Origin: CAYFFO01 sp964342485
Lineage (GTDB): Bacteria > Chloroflexota > Dehalococcoidia > Lucifugimonadales > CAJWER01
NCBI GenBank assembly: GCA_964342485.1
Contig: CAYFFO010000028.1
Coordinates: 1-26,571 of the forward strand
DNA length: 26,571 nucleotides
Reading direction: 5' to 3'
In this document: positions 1 through 6,955 of the stretch, one piece after another
Numbering within the stretch: the first letter of the stretch is position 1
Layout of the letters: each line of letters opens with the position of its first letter
Notes under the pieces: generated by a model
Told to the model about the DNA's origin: nothing
The model's input: the letters and a program-made list of their open reading frames with translations, nothing else
Databases searched by the model: none
Position numbers and translations under genes: made by a program

Positions 1-44
1 TTGTTCAAAACCATGGAGCTTATCTGGTCCATGGTTTTGAACAA
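1..44. repeat. Perfect 17-bp inverted repeat at the window edge
   Basis: Bases 1-17 (TTGTTCAAAACCATGGA) are the exact reverse complement of bases 28-44, separated by a 10-base loop (18-27). The repeat lies inside the open sulfatase reading frame and begins on the very first base of the window. A perfect 17-bp arm is not expected by chance in coding sequence. Its position at the edge suggests a fold-back artefact at a contig end, although a real hairpin that broke the assembly is possible. Confidence 0.9.
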
Positions 45-1169
45 CAACTAGCTTACGATCCCCATGGAGATGCTCCAGAAAATGAGCGGTCAGCACTAAA
101 TCTTGATTCCGCCGGTAGACACCCCATATTCCGATGGGATGACGGGATTCCAAAAGCACCAAATCCCTGGCCTGATGTAAAGGAAGCAGGTCCGGGAACA
201 ACTGCTATGATAGATGCTGACAACTTGATAGAAAAAAGATCTATCGAATACTTGCAGTCAGGAGATCGGGAAAATAACCCTTGGGCATTATTCGTAGGAT
301 TCGTCGCACCACATTTCCCATTTATAGTTCCAGAACCATACTTTTCCATGTATTACCCTGAACATGCAGATTTGCCTTCAAATCCTCCCGGACATCTTGA
401 AAATCTTCCTGAAGCAGCAAAACGAACAAGGCAAGCTTTAAACTTCGATGACTATTCAGAGGATGAAGTACGTCGAGCTAGAGCTGCTTACTATGGTCTA
501 ATTACTTTTATGGATGACAAGATTGGTAGGCTTTTAAAAACATTGGAAGAACGAGATTTGTTATCAAACACTGTTGTGATACATACATCGGATCACGGCG
601 AATCATTAGGAGAACACGGTTTGTGGCGAAAGATGAATTTTTACGAACAATCCGTACGAGTTCCATTACAAATAAGTTGGCCAAAAAATTTAGACACAGA
701 TAAACATCATAAAATCCCAGTCTCACTAGTCGATACTACAGCGACAATACTCGATCTTGCTGGAGTAGCTGCTGACATCACTAATTTGATGGAACTTGAC
801 GGTGAATCCCTAGTTCCACTGATGACTGGTCAACCATCTAATTTAAAAGGCGAGGCTTTCTGTGAACATCTTGCTCATGGTACAGATAGACCTAGAGCCA
901 TGATTAGAAAAGGACGATTTAAGCTTTGTTATAGTCATGGTGGTTCAGTTGGAGCGTCACCAGATATAGAACTATACGATTTAGAAACTGACCCAGGTGA
1001 ATTTAAAAATTTATCAGGACTAATAGATTACGAAGATGAAGAAAATGAACTACTCAATAACATATTTCAAAGATGGGGAAATATAGATGAACTGGATAAA
1101 ACAATAAGAAAAAGCCAAGAAAGTCGTTTATTGATAAGAAATGTTCTTGGCGACAATAGCATCTTTTAA
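3..1169 (+). CDS. Sulfatase (alkaline-phosphatase superfamily), 5'-truncated
   Basis: The reading frame is open from base 3 through the ATG at 207 to the TAA at 1167-1169, so the gene is cut by the window edge and 207 is not its true start. About 388 residues remain. They correspond to the C-terminal two thirds of a type I sulfatase resembling choline-sulfatase-like and arylsulfatase-like enzymes. Counting from the Met at 207, HTSDHGE (126-132) is the metal-binding strand near the active site and GEHGLWRKMNFYEQSVRVPL (135-154) is the conserved sulfatase block. HGFE, just downstream of the edge (encoded at 30-41), matches the region following the GKxH motif. The CxPSR formylglycine site is missing because it lies upstream of the window. 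Sulfatases hydrolyse sulfate esters; the substrate cannot be assigned. The first roughly nine residues are doubtful because of the terminal inverted repeat. Confidence 0.9.
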   Translation, partial: VQNHGAYLVHGFEQQLAYDPHGDAPENERSALNLDSAGRHPIFRWDDGIPKAPNPWPDVKEAGPGTTAMIDADNLIEKRSIEYLQSGDRENNPWALFVGFVAPHFPFIVPEPYFSMYYPEHADLPSNPPGHLENLPEAAKRTRQALNFDDYSEDEVRRARAAYYGLITFMDDKIGRLLKTLEERDLLSNTVVIHTSDHGESLGEHGLWRKMNFYEQSVRVPLQISWPKNLDTDKHHKIPVSLVDTTATILDLAGVAADITNLMELDGESLVPLMTGQPSNLKGEAFCEHLAHGTDRPRAMIRKGRFKLCYSHGGSVGASPDIELYDLETDPGEFKNLSGLIDYEDEENELLNNIFQRWGNIDELDKTIRKSQESRLLIRNVLGDNSIF

Positions 1170-1273
1170 AATAATATTTATTTACACCATCATCGGCAAC
1201 ATTAACCTATTAGTAGGCCAAAAATCTCAAGATGAATCAAGTATGAAGATTGATACCAGCACCTAATGAGGCG

Positions 1274-1349
1274 TGGCAGGAGCGGCAGGGATCGAACCCG
1301 CGACCTGCGGTTTTGGAGACCGCTGCTCTACCAGCTGAGCTACGCTCCT
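1274..1349 (-). tRNA. trnW: tRNA-Trp (CCA anticodon)
   Basis: On the minus strand AGGAGCG (from 1349) pairs with CGCTCCT (1284-1278) as the acceptor stem, with discriminator G at 1277 and an encoded CCA end at 1276-1274. The anticodon stem GCGGT/ACCGC encloses the loop CTCCAAA, giving anticodon CCA (1316-1314), which is tryptophan. The GTTCGATCC T-arm is intact. The gene points away from the translation genes, although in many bacteria trnW sits between rpmG and secE. There is no room for it there in this window. Confidence 0.97.
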
Positions 1350-1376
1350 AGTTAATACTTCATCTTAAGTCGATTG

Positions 1377-1406
1377 ATTTTATTATGTTTTTTTGTAATT
1401 GGTCAA
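1377..1406 (-). promoter_or_regulatory. Probable sigma70-type promoter of tRNA-Trp
   Basis: On the minus strand TTGACC (1406-1401) is followed after 18 bases by TAAAAT (1382-1377), each matching the consensus at 5 of 6 positions. Transcription would begin near 1370, giving a roughly 20-base 5' leader before the mature tRNA end at 1349. The intergenic region must also carry the divergent speD promoter, for which no single convincing box pair was found. Confidence 0.5.
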
Positions 1407-1489
1407 CGTATAAGGACCTTGATTGTATTATTGTACGATCCTTGGAAGCGATGATATTCTATCCAATCAATATAACAAAGAGGTAAATA

Positions 1490-1918
1490 TTGCATCTAGC
1501 TATTGACGGATACGGTGCCGAGGTAGAAAAACTAACAGATGCGGAACTTATACGAAATTTCCTGGATGAATATCCAGCGTCAATTGGCATGACAAAAATA
1601 CTCCCCCCACAAGTTCACCTGTATAGAGGGAATGTACCTGAAGACTGGGGGATATCTGGATTCGTTTTGATAGCTGAAAGTCATATTAGTATCCATACAT
1701 TCCCTGAAAGAAAATACCTGAATATAGACATATTTTCTTGTAAAGACTTTGATTCCGATCTGGCTACTAAAAGAGTCAATAAATACTTTTCAATACGTGA
1801 TTTTAAAATTTGGGAGATGGATCGAGGTATCGAATATTCAACACCCGGAGAAGCTTACGATAATATGGTGAAAGACAGAGTTAATATTTCGAACACATCA
1901 ACTGAAACATATGAATGA
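1490..1918 (+). CDS. speD: SpeD-family pyruvoyl decarboxylase (AdoMet decarboxylase, or arginine/ornithine decarboxylase derived from it)
   Basis: This is a 142-residue proenzyme of the class 1b SpeD family. It starts at TTG 1490 behind a good Shine-Dalgarno AAAGAGGT (1479-1486 region). The self-cleavage motif is AESHISIHTFPE: E63-S64 is the expected cleavage bond, S64 becoming the pyruvoyl group, with H69 and C84 (in FSCKDF) as the processing residues. SpeD normally makes decarboxylated AdoMet for spermidine synthesis. Here, however, the gene overlaps an agmatinase-like gene by 8 bp and no spermidine synthase gene (speE) is present. Some SpeD homologues, including ones from Chloroflexota, are reported to decarboxylate arginine or ornithine instead. 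Arginine decarboxylase would fit the neighbour exactly: arginine to agmatine to putrescine. Family membership is secure; substrate is open. Confidence 0.9.
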   Translation: MHLAIDGYGAEVEKLTDAELIRNFLDEYPASIGMTKILPPQVHLYRGNVPEDWGISGFVLIAESHISIHTFPERKYLNIDIFSCKDFDSDLATKRVNKYFSIRDFKIWEMDRGIEYSTPGEAYDNMVKDRVNISNTSTETYE

Positions 1919-2810
1919 AACACACTCGAACAGTGAAATACCACGACAGTGGAACACTTTCATCAATACACCCCCAGAAAATAATGACCCAAAAACTGCT
2001 GCGGTAAAACTTTTACCTATACCCTATGACGGTACTACTTCGTACCGTACTGGCTCTCGAGATGGGCCTAGTGCAATCATCACCGCCTCAAGGCAGTTAG
2101 AAGATTATGATTTAGAATTAGACTGTAATATAGCAGACATAGGGATTGCTATATTACCGGAAATAGAAGTGGATGTAAGTGGTCCAGAATCTATGATTTC
2201 ACGAATTGATAAGGTAGTGTCATCAAGTATTTCAGAAAACTCTATTATCGGTTTACTAGGAGGAGAACATACTATAAGTATTGGTGCTGTACAGGCACTT
2301 AAAAGACATCACAAGGATTTGTCTGTACTTTATCTAGATGCCCATGCTGATTTACGTGAAACATATATGGGAAGTCCTTGGAGCCATGCGTGTGTAGCTA
2401 GAAGAATACTTGAAACTTGTCCAATAGTAGAAATAGGAGTTCGCAGCCTTAGCTTAGAAGAAAAACAATTAATAGAGAAACTCCATATACCGGTACATTT
2501 TTGGCCGGTCAATGCTGAAGATTTTCAAAACATGATTGAGTCAACTATTGATCAACTTTCTGAACACATATACATAAGCATCGATTTAGATGTATTAGAT
2601 CCGTCCATTATGTCTGCTGTAGGCAACCCGGAACCTGATGGAATAACATGGGAAGGCATTACAAAAATACTACGGAGTGTATCTGAAAGAAAACAAGTTG
2701 TTGGTTTCGACATAGTTGAGTTAAGTCCCGAAGAAGGACCTGAAGCCTGTAGTTTCATTGCAGCAAAGTTAGCATATAAATTAGCTGGATACGCCACAAC
2801 TTACAGATAA
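1911..2810 (+). CDS. speB: Agmatinase / ureohydrolase-family enzyme
   Basis: The 299-residue protein belongs to the arginase/agmatinase family of Mn-dependent ureohydrolases. The metal-binding motifs are all present in order: GGEHTIS (His ligand), LDAHADLRE (the DxHxD cluster) and SIDLDVLDPS (the DxD cluster). Length matches bacterial SpeB (about 300 residues). Agmatinase splits agmatine into putrescine and urea. The ATG lies inside the end of the speD-like gene, so the two reading frames overlap by 8 bp and are probably translationally coupled. The coupling suggests consecutive steps. Guanidinobutyrase or another ureohydrolase specificity cannot be excluded from sequence. Confidence 0.9.
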   Translation: MNETHSNSEIPRQWNTFINTPPENNDPKTAAVKLLPIPYDGTTSYRTGSRDGPSAIITASRQLEDYDLELDCNIADIGIAILPEIEVDVSGPESMISRIDKVVSSSISENSIIGLLGGEHTISIGAVQALKRHHKDLSVLYLDAHADLRETYMGSPWSHACVARRILETCPIVEIGVRSLSLEEKQLIEKLHIPVHFWPVNAEDFQNMIESTIDQLSEHIYISIDLDVLDPSIMSAVGNPEPDGITWEGITKILRSVSERKQVVGFDIVELSPEEGPEACSFIAAKLAYKLAGYATTYR

Positions 2811-3034
2811 TTCAAACTGATCTAAACCTCAAACCAGTTGACGTAATTTATTCACCCCATTTAGACTGTTATTGTACATATTACATAAGTCCGATAATTT
2901 ATTGGAAAGAGGTTTAGAGATAAAAAAACACTTTGTATGGAAAGTACGCCAAATTTCCACCTTAAGAAGCCGGGCAGAAAAGATTCTGGGTACGAGGCTA
3001 ACAGTTAACCTAATAAATGAATAGCTACAAAATA

Positions 3035-3063
3035 TTGGAAAGCTACTTATCTTATGTTAAACT
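3035..3063 (+). promoter_or_regulatory. Probable promoter of the tRNA-Tyr/tRNA-Thr/tuf transcript
   Basis: TTGGAA (3035-3040), a 17-base spacer and TAAACT (3058-3063) preceded by an extended -10 TG (3055-3056) sit just upstream of tRNA-Tyr. Transcription would begin near 3070. Further upstream (2811-3034) there is another -35-like TTGACG at 2838 with a weak -10, and a small CAGAA/TTCTG hairpin (2975-2988), but nothing else recognisable. Confidence 0.45.
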
Positions 3064-3078
3064 GTGCTGTTGGTACGC

Positions 3079-3166
3079 GGAGGGATGGGAGAGTGGTTAA
3101 ATCCACCAGACTGTAAATCTGGCGTCCGGAAGGGCTACGTAGGTTCGAATCCTACTCCCTCCACCA
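3079..3166 (+). tRNA. trnY: tRNA-Tyr (GTA anticodon)
   Basis: The acceptor stem GGAGGGA (3079-3085) pairs with TCCCTCC (3156-3162), followed by A and an encoded CCA (3164-3166). The anticodon arm contains GACTGTAAATC, giving anticodon GTA. A long variable arm typical of bacterial tRNA-Tyr (a class II tRNA) is present, followed by GGTTCGAATCC. It is about 30 bases upstream of tRNA-Thr and then tuf, an arrangement common in bacteria. Confidence 0.97.
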
Positions 3167-3196
3167 AAATAGAGAAGAGCAGACGACACTGTATGT

Positions 3197-3268
3197 GCCC
3201 TCATAGCTCAGTGGTAGAGCGCGTTCTTGGTAAGAACGAGGTCAGCAGTTCGACTCTGCTTGAGGGCT
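3197..3268 (+). tRNA. trnT: tRNA-Thr (GGT anticodon)
   Basis: The acceptor stem GCCCTCA (3197-3203) pairs with TGAGGGC (3261-3267), discriminator T at 3268. The anticodon stem CGTTC/GAACG encloses TTGGTAA, giving anticodon GGT. Unlike the other two tRNAs in this window it has no encoded CCA (the next bases are TTC), so the CCA end must be added by nucleotidyltransferase. It lies 40 bases before tuf and is probably processed from the same transcript. Confidence 0.96.
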
Positions 3269-3308
3269 TTCAAAACATAAGGAAAATTTAAAGATTTGAG
3301 GAGCAATC

Positions 3309-4508
3309 ATGGCTAAAGAAAAATTCGTTCGAGATAAACCACATGTAAACGTTGGTACCATTGGACACGTCGATCACGGTAAAACTACTTTGACGGCTGC
3401 GATAAGTAAAACACTCGCTTCTGCTGGGTATGCAGACTTTAGACCATTTGACACTATAGACAACGCTCCCGAGGAAAAAGAACGTGGTGTTACAATAGCA
3501 ATTCAACACGTCGAATATCAAACTGATACAAGACATTATGCCCACGTAGACTGTCCCGGCCACGCTGACTATATTAAGAACATGATAACTGGTGCAGCCC
3601 AAATGGATGGCGCAATTTTGGTAGTAAGCGCCCCAGATGGTCCAATGCCTCAAACTAGAGAACACATACTATTGGCCAGGCAGGTCGAAGTACCCAAGAT
3701 AGTTGTTGCGCTAAATAAAGTAGATGCCATGGACGATGAGGAATTACTCGAACTGGTAGAACTAGAATTAAGGGAATTGTTAACGGAATATGGATTCCCC
3801 GGAGATGAGATACCTATAGTGAGAGTTAGTGCTCTTAATGCTCTTGAATCTGAAGATTTATCGAGAGAGTCAGAATGGGGCAAGAATATATGGGGACTCA
3901 TGGATGCTGTCGATGAATACATACCAGTACCTGAACGTCCAAAAGATCAGCCGTTCTTAATGCCTGTTGAAGACGTATTCAGCATTAAAGGCCGTGGTAC
4001 CGTTGTGACGGGACGAGTTGAACAAGGGATGGTCGCAGTAGGAGATGAAATAGAAGTCGTAGGAATAAAAGATACTTTTAAAACAGTTGTCACAGGTGTA
4101 GAAATGTTTCATAAAACCCTTGATGAAGGGGAACCTGGTGACGCTGTAGGTTTGTTACTTAGGGGAATTGAAAGAGAAGGTATAGAAAGAGGTCAGGTAC
4201 TTGCAGCTCCAGGAAGCATTACACCTCACATAGAAGCAAAAGCACAGGTCTATGTACTTTCCAAGGATGAAGGAGGTAGACATACTCCATTTTTCACTGG
4301 GTATAAGCCTCAGTTCTATATAAGAACTACCGACATAACTGGAGAAATCAACTTGCCAGATGGAATAGAAATGGTTATGCCTGGAGACAACACAGAAATG
4401 GACATCAAGCTATCTCAACCAGTAGCCTTAGACGAACAATTGAGATTTGCAGTAAGAGAAGGTGGAAGAACAGTAGGTTCAGGAGTTATCACTCAAGTTG
4501 TGTCCTGA
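3309..4508 (+). CDS. tuf: Elongation factor Tu
   Basis: The 399-residue protein is full-length EF-Tu, the GTPase that delivers aminoacyl-tRNA to the ribosome. Domain I carries the G1 P-loop GHVDHGKT (19-26), the switch RGVTI, DCPGH (G3) and NKVD (G4). The two C-terminal beta-barrel domains follow, including GRGTVVTGRVEQG and the end GGRTVGSGVITQVVS. The ATG is preceded by a strong GAGGAG Shine-Dalgarno sequence (3298-3303). It is the first protein gene after tRNA-Tyr and tRNA-Thr and is followed closely by rpmG, secE and nusG. Confidence 0.99.
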   Translation: MAKEKFVRDKPHVNVGTIGHVDHGKTTLTAAISKTLASAGYADFRPFDTIDNAPEEKERGVTIAIQHVEYQTDTRHYAHVDCPGHADYIKNMITGAAQMDGAILVVSAPDGPMPQTREHILLARQVEVPKIVVALNKVDAMDDEELLELVELELRELLTEYGFPGDEIPIVRVSALNALESEDLSRESEWGKNIWGLMDAVDEYIPVPERPKDQPFLMPVEDVFSIKGRGTVVTGRVEQGMVAVGDEIEVVGIKDTFKTVVTGVEMFHKTLDEGEPGDAVGLLLRGIEREGIERGQVLAAPGSITPHIEAKAQVYVLSKDEGGRHTPFFTGYKPQFYIRTTDITGEINLPDGIEMVMPGDNTEMDIKLSQPVALDEQLRFAVREGGRTVGSGVITQVVS

Positions 4509-4555
4509 TATGAAAGAATATGAAAATCTCGTATAAACAAGAAGGACTTTGAGAT

Positions 4556-4723
4556 ATGGCACGAAAAGGAGATAGTAGAACCCTTATCAATCTGGGTTGC
4601 ACAGATTGCCGTGAGCGAACTTACCATACTAGTAAAAATCGCAGGAATGACCCTGACAGACTAGAACTTAAGAAATATTGTCCAAGATGCAAAAGTCACA
4701 AACTCCATAGGGAAGTACGGTAA
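4556..4723 (+). CDS. rpmG: Ribosomal protein L33 (bL33), zinc-ribbon form
   Basis: This is a 55-residue protein running from ATG 4556 to TAA 4721-4723, with GAAGGA (4541-4546) as Shine-Dalgarno sequence. The sequence begins MARKGDSRTLINLGCTDC and has YHTSKNRRNDPDRLELKKYC, a clear L33 signature. Two CxxC pairs (C15/C18 and C42/C45) make it the zinc-binding form. It is 47 bp after tuf and 5 bp before secE, the standard position for rpmG. Confidence 0.96.
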   Translation: MARKGDSRTLINLGCTDCRERTYHTSKNRRNDPDRLELKKYCPRCKSHKLHREVR

Positions 4724-4728
4724 CATAA

Positions 4729-4962
4729 ATGGCTGAAAACAGTAGTGTATCATCGCGAGCTACAGCAGAAGCAAGTAGAAGAGTATTTAGTGCACGTTTC
4801 ATTGGTGAAACTGTTTCTGAACTACGTCGAGTTACTTGGCCAAGCCGCGAAGAAACAATAAGATTAACCACAATGGTGGTTGCCGTAGCAGGTGCAGTCG
4901 GAATTTTTCTTGGATTAGTAGACTTGGGATTCTCTCGCCTTTTTGACCTAATACTCCGTTAA
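4729..4962 (+). CDS. secE: Protein translocase subunit SecE
   Basis: A 77-residue single-span SecE. The amphipathic region ETVSELRRVTWPSREET (about 27-43) is the SecE hallmark. The following segment, TTMVVAVAGAVGIFLGLVDL, is the one transmembrane helix. SecE clamps SecY in the protein-export channel of the inner membrane. The gene starts 5 bp after rpmG without a strong Shine-Dalgarno sequence of its own, suggesting coupled translation, and is followed by nusG after 8 bp. Confidence 0.95.
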   Translation: MAENSSVSSRATAEASRRVFSARFIGETVSELRRVTWPSREETIRLTTMVVAVAGAVGIFLGLVDLGFSRLFDLILR

Positions 4963-4970
4963 ACAAGAAT

Positions 4971-5531
4971 ATGGAATCAACCTCAACCATAGAACCACGT
5001 TGGTATATTGTGCATACCTACTCTAGTCAAGAATCTAGGGTTAAAACCAACTTGGATCTGAGAGTTGCAAACTTGGATCTAAAAGATAAGATTTTGGAAG
5101 TCGTGGTTCCAACAGAGGAAGAAATAGAAGTAAAAGAAGGACAAAGAAAAAGCAAAGAAACACGTATTTTTCCTGGATACGTACTTATTCATATGTCTAT
5201 GGATGAAGAGAGTTGGTATGCAGTCCGCAATACACCTGGAGTAACAGGGTTTGTTACAACAGAAGATGACAACGATAAGAGACCAAAACCCGTACCATTA
5301 GCAGACGCAGAAGTAGAAAAAATACTGAATCAAATAGCATCTCCAAAAACCAAAGTTCAGGTAGGTTTTGAAATTGGTCAAACTGTAAGAATTACCGATG
5401 GGCCTTTTCTCGATTTTCTGGCTGAAATAGATGAGATTTATCCAGACCGTTCTAAAGTAAAGGTATTAGTTTCATTTTTTGGTAGAGAAACGCCTGTAGA
5501 ACTAGATTTTCTACAGGTGGAAAAAACATAA
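4971..5531 (+). CDS. nusG: Transcription termination/antitermination factor NusG
   Basis: The 186-residue protein has the NGN domain first (RWYIVHTYSSQE, then VPTEEEIEVKEGQRK, FPGYVLIHM and SWYAVRNTPGVTGFV) and a C-terminal KOW domain (GQTVRITDGPFLDF to the end). NusG binds the RNA polymerase clamp and links transcription to translation or Rho. The N-terminal extension before RWYIVH is about ten residues, normal for the family. The gene follows secE by 8 bp; 108 bp then separate it from rplK, where a new promoter is likely. Confidence 0.98.
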   Translation: MESTSTIEPRWYIVHTYSSQESRVKTNLDLRVANLDLKDKILEVVVPTEEEIEVKEGQRKSKETRIFPGYVLIHMSMDEESWYAVRNTPGVTGFVTTEDDNDKRPKPVPLADAEVEKILNQIASPKTKVQVGFEIGQTVRITDGPFLDFLAEIDEIYPDRSKVKVLVSFFGRETPVELDFLQVEKT

Positions 5532-5549
5532 ATATATCTTGTTTATAAA

Positions 5550-5578
5550 TTGATGTGTATTATTTAAATGCATATCAT
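5550..5578 (+). promoter_or_regulatory. Candidate promoter for rplKA
   Basis: TTGATG (5550-5555), a 17-base spacer and TATCAT (5573-5578) lie in the 108-bp gap between nusG and rplK. They match the consensus at 4 of 6 and 5 of 6 positions. Transcription would start near 5585, giving a leader of about 55 bases. A second pair, TTGATA (5595) with TATTGT (5619), is possible but would start transcription inside the Shine-Dalgarno sequence and is less likely. Confidence 0.35.
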
Positions 5579-5639
5579 GCGATTTAATAAATGGTTGATA
5601 AGTAGCTTAATTCAATAATATTGTACCGAGGAGAGATGA

Positions 5640-6071
5640 TTGGCCAAACGAGTCAAAACGATAATTAAATTACAAATTGAAGCAGGCAAAGCTTCACCTG
5701 CCCCACCCATCGGAACCGCTCTTGGACCTCATGGGGTAAATATAATGGGATTTGTCAAAGAATATAATGAAAGAACCTCATCACAGATGGGGAGCGTAAT
5801 CCCAGTCGTCCTCACAATATTTGAGGATAGTTCCTTTACTTTTGAGCTTCGCACCCCTCCTGCAGGATCTCTTTTAGCAAAAGCTGCTGGTATTGAAAAA
5901 GGTAGCGGGGAGCCTCATGTAAATAAAGTAGGAACCGTATCCGGGGATAAAATAAGAGAAATTGCCGAACAAAAAATGAAGGACCTTAATGCAGCAGATA
6001 TTGAAGGGGCTATTAAAATAATAGAAGGCACCGCTCGTAGTATGGGTTTAGTTGTAGAGAACAAAAATTAA
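5640..6071 (+). CDS. rplK: Ribosomal protein L11 (uL11)
   Basis: A 143-residue L11. The N-terminal domain has IKLQIEAGKASPAPPIGTALGPHGVNIMGF. The C-terminal rRNA-binding domain contains FTFELRTPPAGSLLAKAAGI and ends GTARSMGLVVE. L11 forms the GTPase-associated centre of the 50S subunit. The start is TTG at 5640 behind GAGGAGAG (5628-5635); an ATG at 5636 is out of frame, so the TTG is the only sensible start. It is followed by rplA after 18 bp, the conserved L11-L1 pair. Confidence 0.98.
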   Translation: MAKRVKTIIKLQIEAGKASPAPPIGTALGPHGVNIMGFVKEYNERTSSQMGSVIPVVLTIFEDSSFTFELRTPPAGSLLAKAAGIEKGSGEPHVNKVGTVSGDKIREIAEQKMKDLNAADIEGAIKIIEGTARSMGLVVENKN

Positions 6072-6089
6072 AATAGCAGGACCAATACA

Positions 6090-6803
6090 ATGGCAAGTAG
6101 AGGCAAAAGATATAATAAGGCATCTGAACTTATAGAAGAAGGGCATGAATACATCCCTTCAGAAGCTGTAGAAATATTGAAAAAGACTGCTACAGCAAAG
6201 TTCGATGAGACTGTTGAGCTCCATCTAAGAACTGGAGCTGATCCACGTCATGCTGATCAACAAGTGCGAGGAATATCTGTACTGCCACATGGTATTGGAA
6301 AACAAGTTCGGGTGTTGGTATTTGCCCAAGGGGAAACAATAGTGGCAGCCAAGGAATCTGGAGCAGATTTTGTAGGCGATGAGGACATTATTGCCAAAAT
6401 TGAAGGTGGATGGACAGAATTCGATGTGTCAATTGCTACCCCAGATATGATGGGGAAAGTTGGAAAATTGGGGCGTATTTTGGGTAGGAAAGGCCTGATG
6501 CCAAATCCTAGAACTGGAACTGTAGTACCACCCCAAGATATCCCTAAAGCAATCGACGAGGCCAAAAAAGGACGTGTTGAATATAGACTAGATCGAACAT
6601 CTCTGATGCATATGCCAATTGGGAAAGCAAGTTTTGAAGAAACTCAACTACTAGAAAATCTCTCCACACTAGTTGAAAACATAGTTCGTGCGAGACCTAG
6701 TGGGGTGAAGGGACAATTTATTAAGTCTGCATATCTCAAGACAACAATGGGTCCTAGTGTTAAACTTGATGTTGATCGTACGACTGCAATTGAAGTAAAA
6801 TAA
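6090..6803 (+). CDS. rplA: Ribosomal protein L1 (uL1)
   Basis: A 237-residue full-length L1. KFDETVELHLRTGADPRHADQ and the central GRILGRKGLMPNPRTGTVVP block are the L1 signature, followed by KKGRVEYRLDRT and SAYLKTTMGPSVKLD near the end. L1 binds 23S rRNA at the E-site stalk and in many bacteria represses its own L11-L1 operon. The ATG is preceded by AGCAGGA (6074-6080). The gene ends 152 bp before rplJ; that gap holds the L10-type leader. Confidence 0.98.
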   Translation: MASRGKRYNKASELIEEGHEYIPSEAVEILKKTATAKFDETVELHLRTGADPRHADQQVRGISVLPHGIGKQVRVLVFAQGETIVAAKESGADFVGDEDIIAKIEGGWTEFDVSIATPDMMGKVGKLGRILGRKGLMPNPRTGTVVPPQDIPKAIDEAKKGRVEYRLDRTSLMHMPIGKASFEETQLLENLSTLVENIVRARPSGVKGQFIKSAYLKTTMGPSVKLDVDRTTAIEVK

Positions 6804-6821
6804 AAGAATATATTTTATATT

Positions 6822-6942
6822 GTACCGTAGACTGTAGGTACCCTCTTGTTATCAAGGGATTAAAGTATAGCCTGCACAGGTACAGGGTAATTGGGTAAAA
6901 TTAGTTAACCTTCCCTGAGCTGCTACGGTTCAGGGTTTTTTT
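6822..6942 (+). promoter_or_regulatory. L10-type leader with mutually exclusive pairings and an attenuator
   Basis: The 152-bp gap before rplJ is a structured leader. GTACC (6822-6826) can pair with GGTAC (6837-6841), and CC-CTTG/CAAGGG (6842-6858) forms a second hairpin. A terminator-like hairpin ends the leader at 6913-6942. ACCGTAG (6824-6830) is the exact complement of CTACGGT (6923-6929), which is the loop and start of the 3' arm of that terminator, so the two structures exclude each other. CAGGG at about 6882-6886 could also pair with CCCTG in the terminator 5' arm. Known L10 leaders in front of rplJL bind the L10-L12 complex to switch such structures. The identification as an L10 leader rests on position and architecture, not on a consensus match. 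Confidence 0.6.
6913..6942 (+). terminator. Intrinsic terminator/attenuator before rplJ
   Basis: CCCTGAGC (6913-6920) pairs with GTTCAGGG (6928-6935), one pair being G-U, around a seven-base loop, and seven T residues follow (6936-6942). The rplJ Shine-Dalgarno sequence begins right after it, so it is best read as an attenuator within the operon and not as an end-of-operon terminator. Confidence 0.7.
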
Positions 6943-6955
6943 ATGGAGAATATAG

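Noticed and set aside
3064..3291. 75-residue frame spanning the two tRNA genes
   Set aside because: The bases fold as tRNA-Tyr and tRNA-Thr; the apparent peptide is their translation.
5595..5624. TTGATA/TATTGT as the rplK promoter
   Set aside because: It would start transcription inside the rplK Shine-Dalgarno sequence; the upstream pair at 5550-5578 is more plausible.
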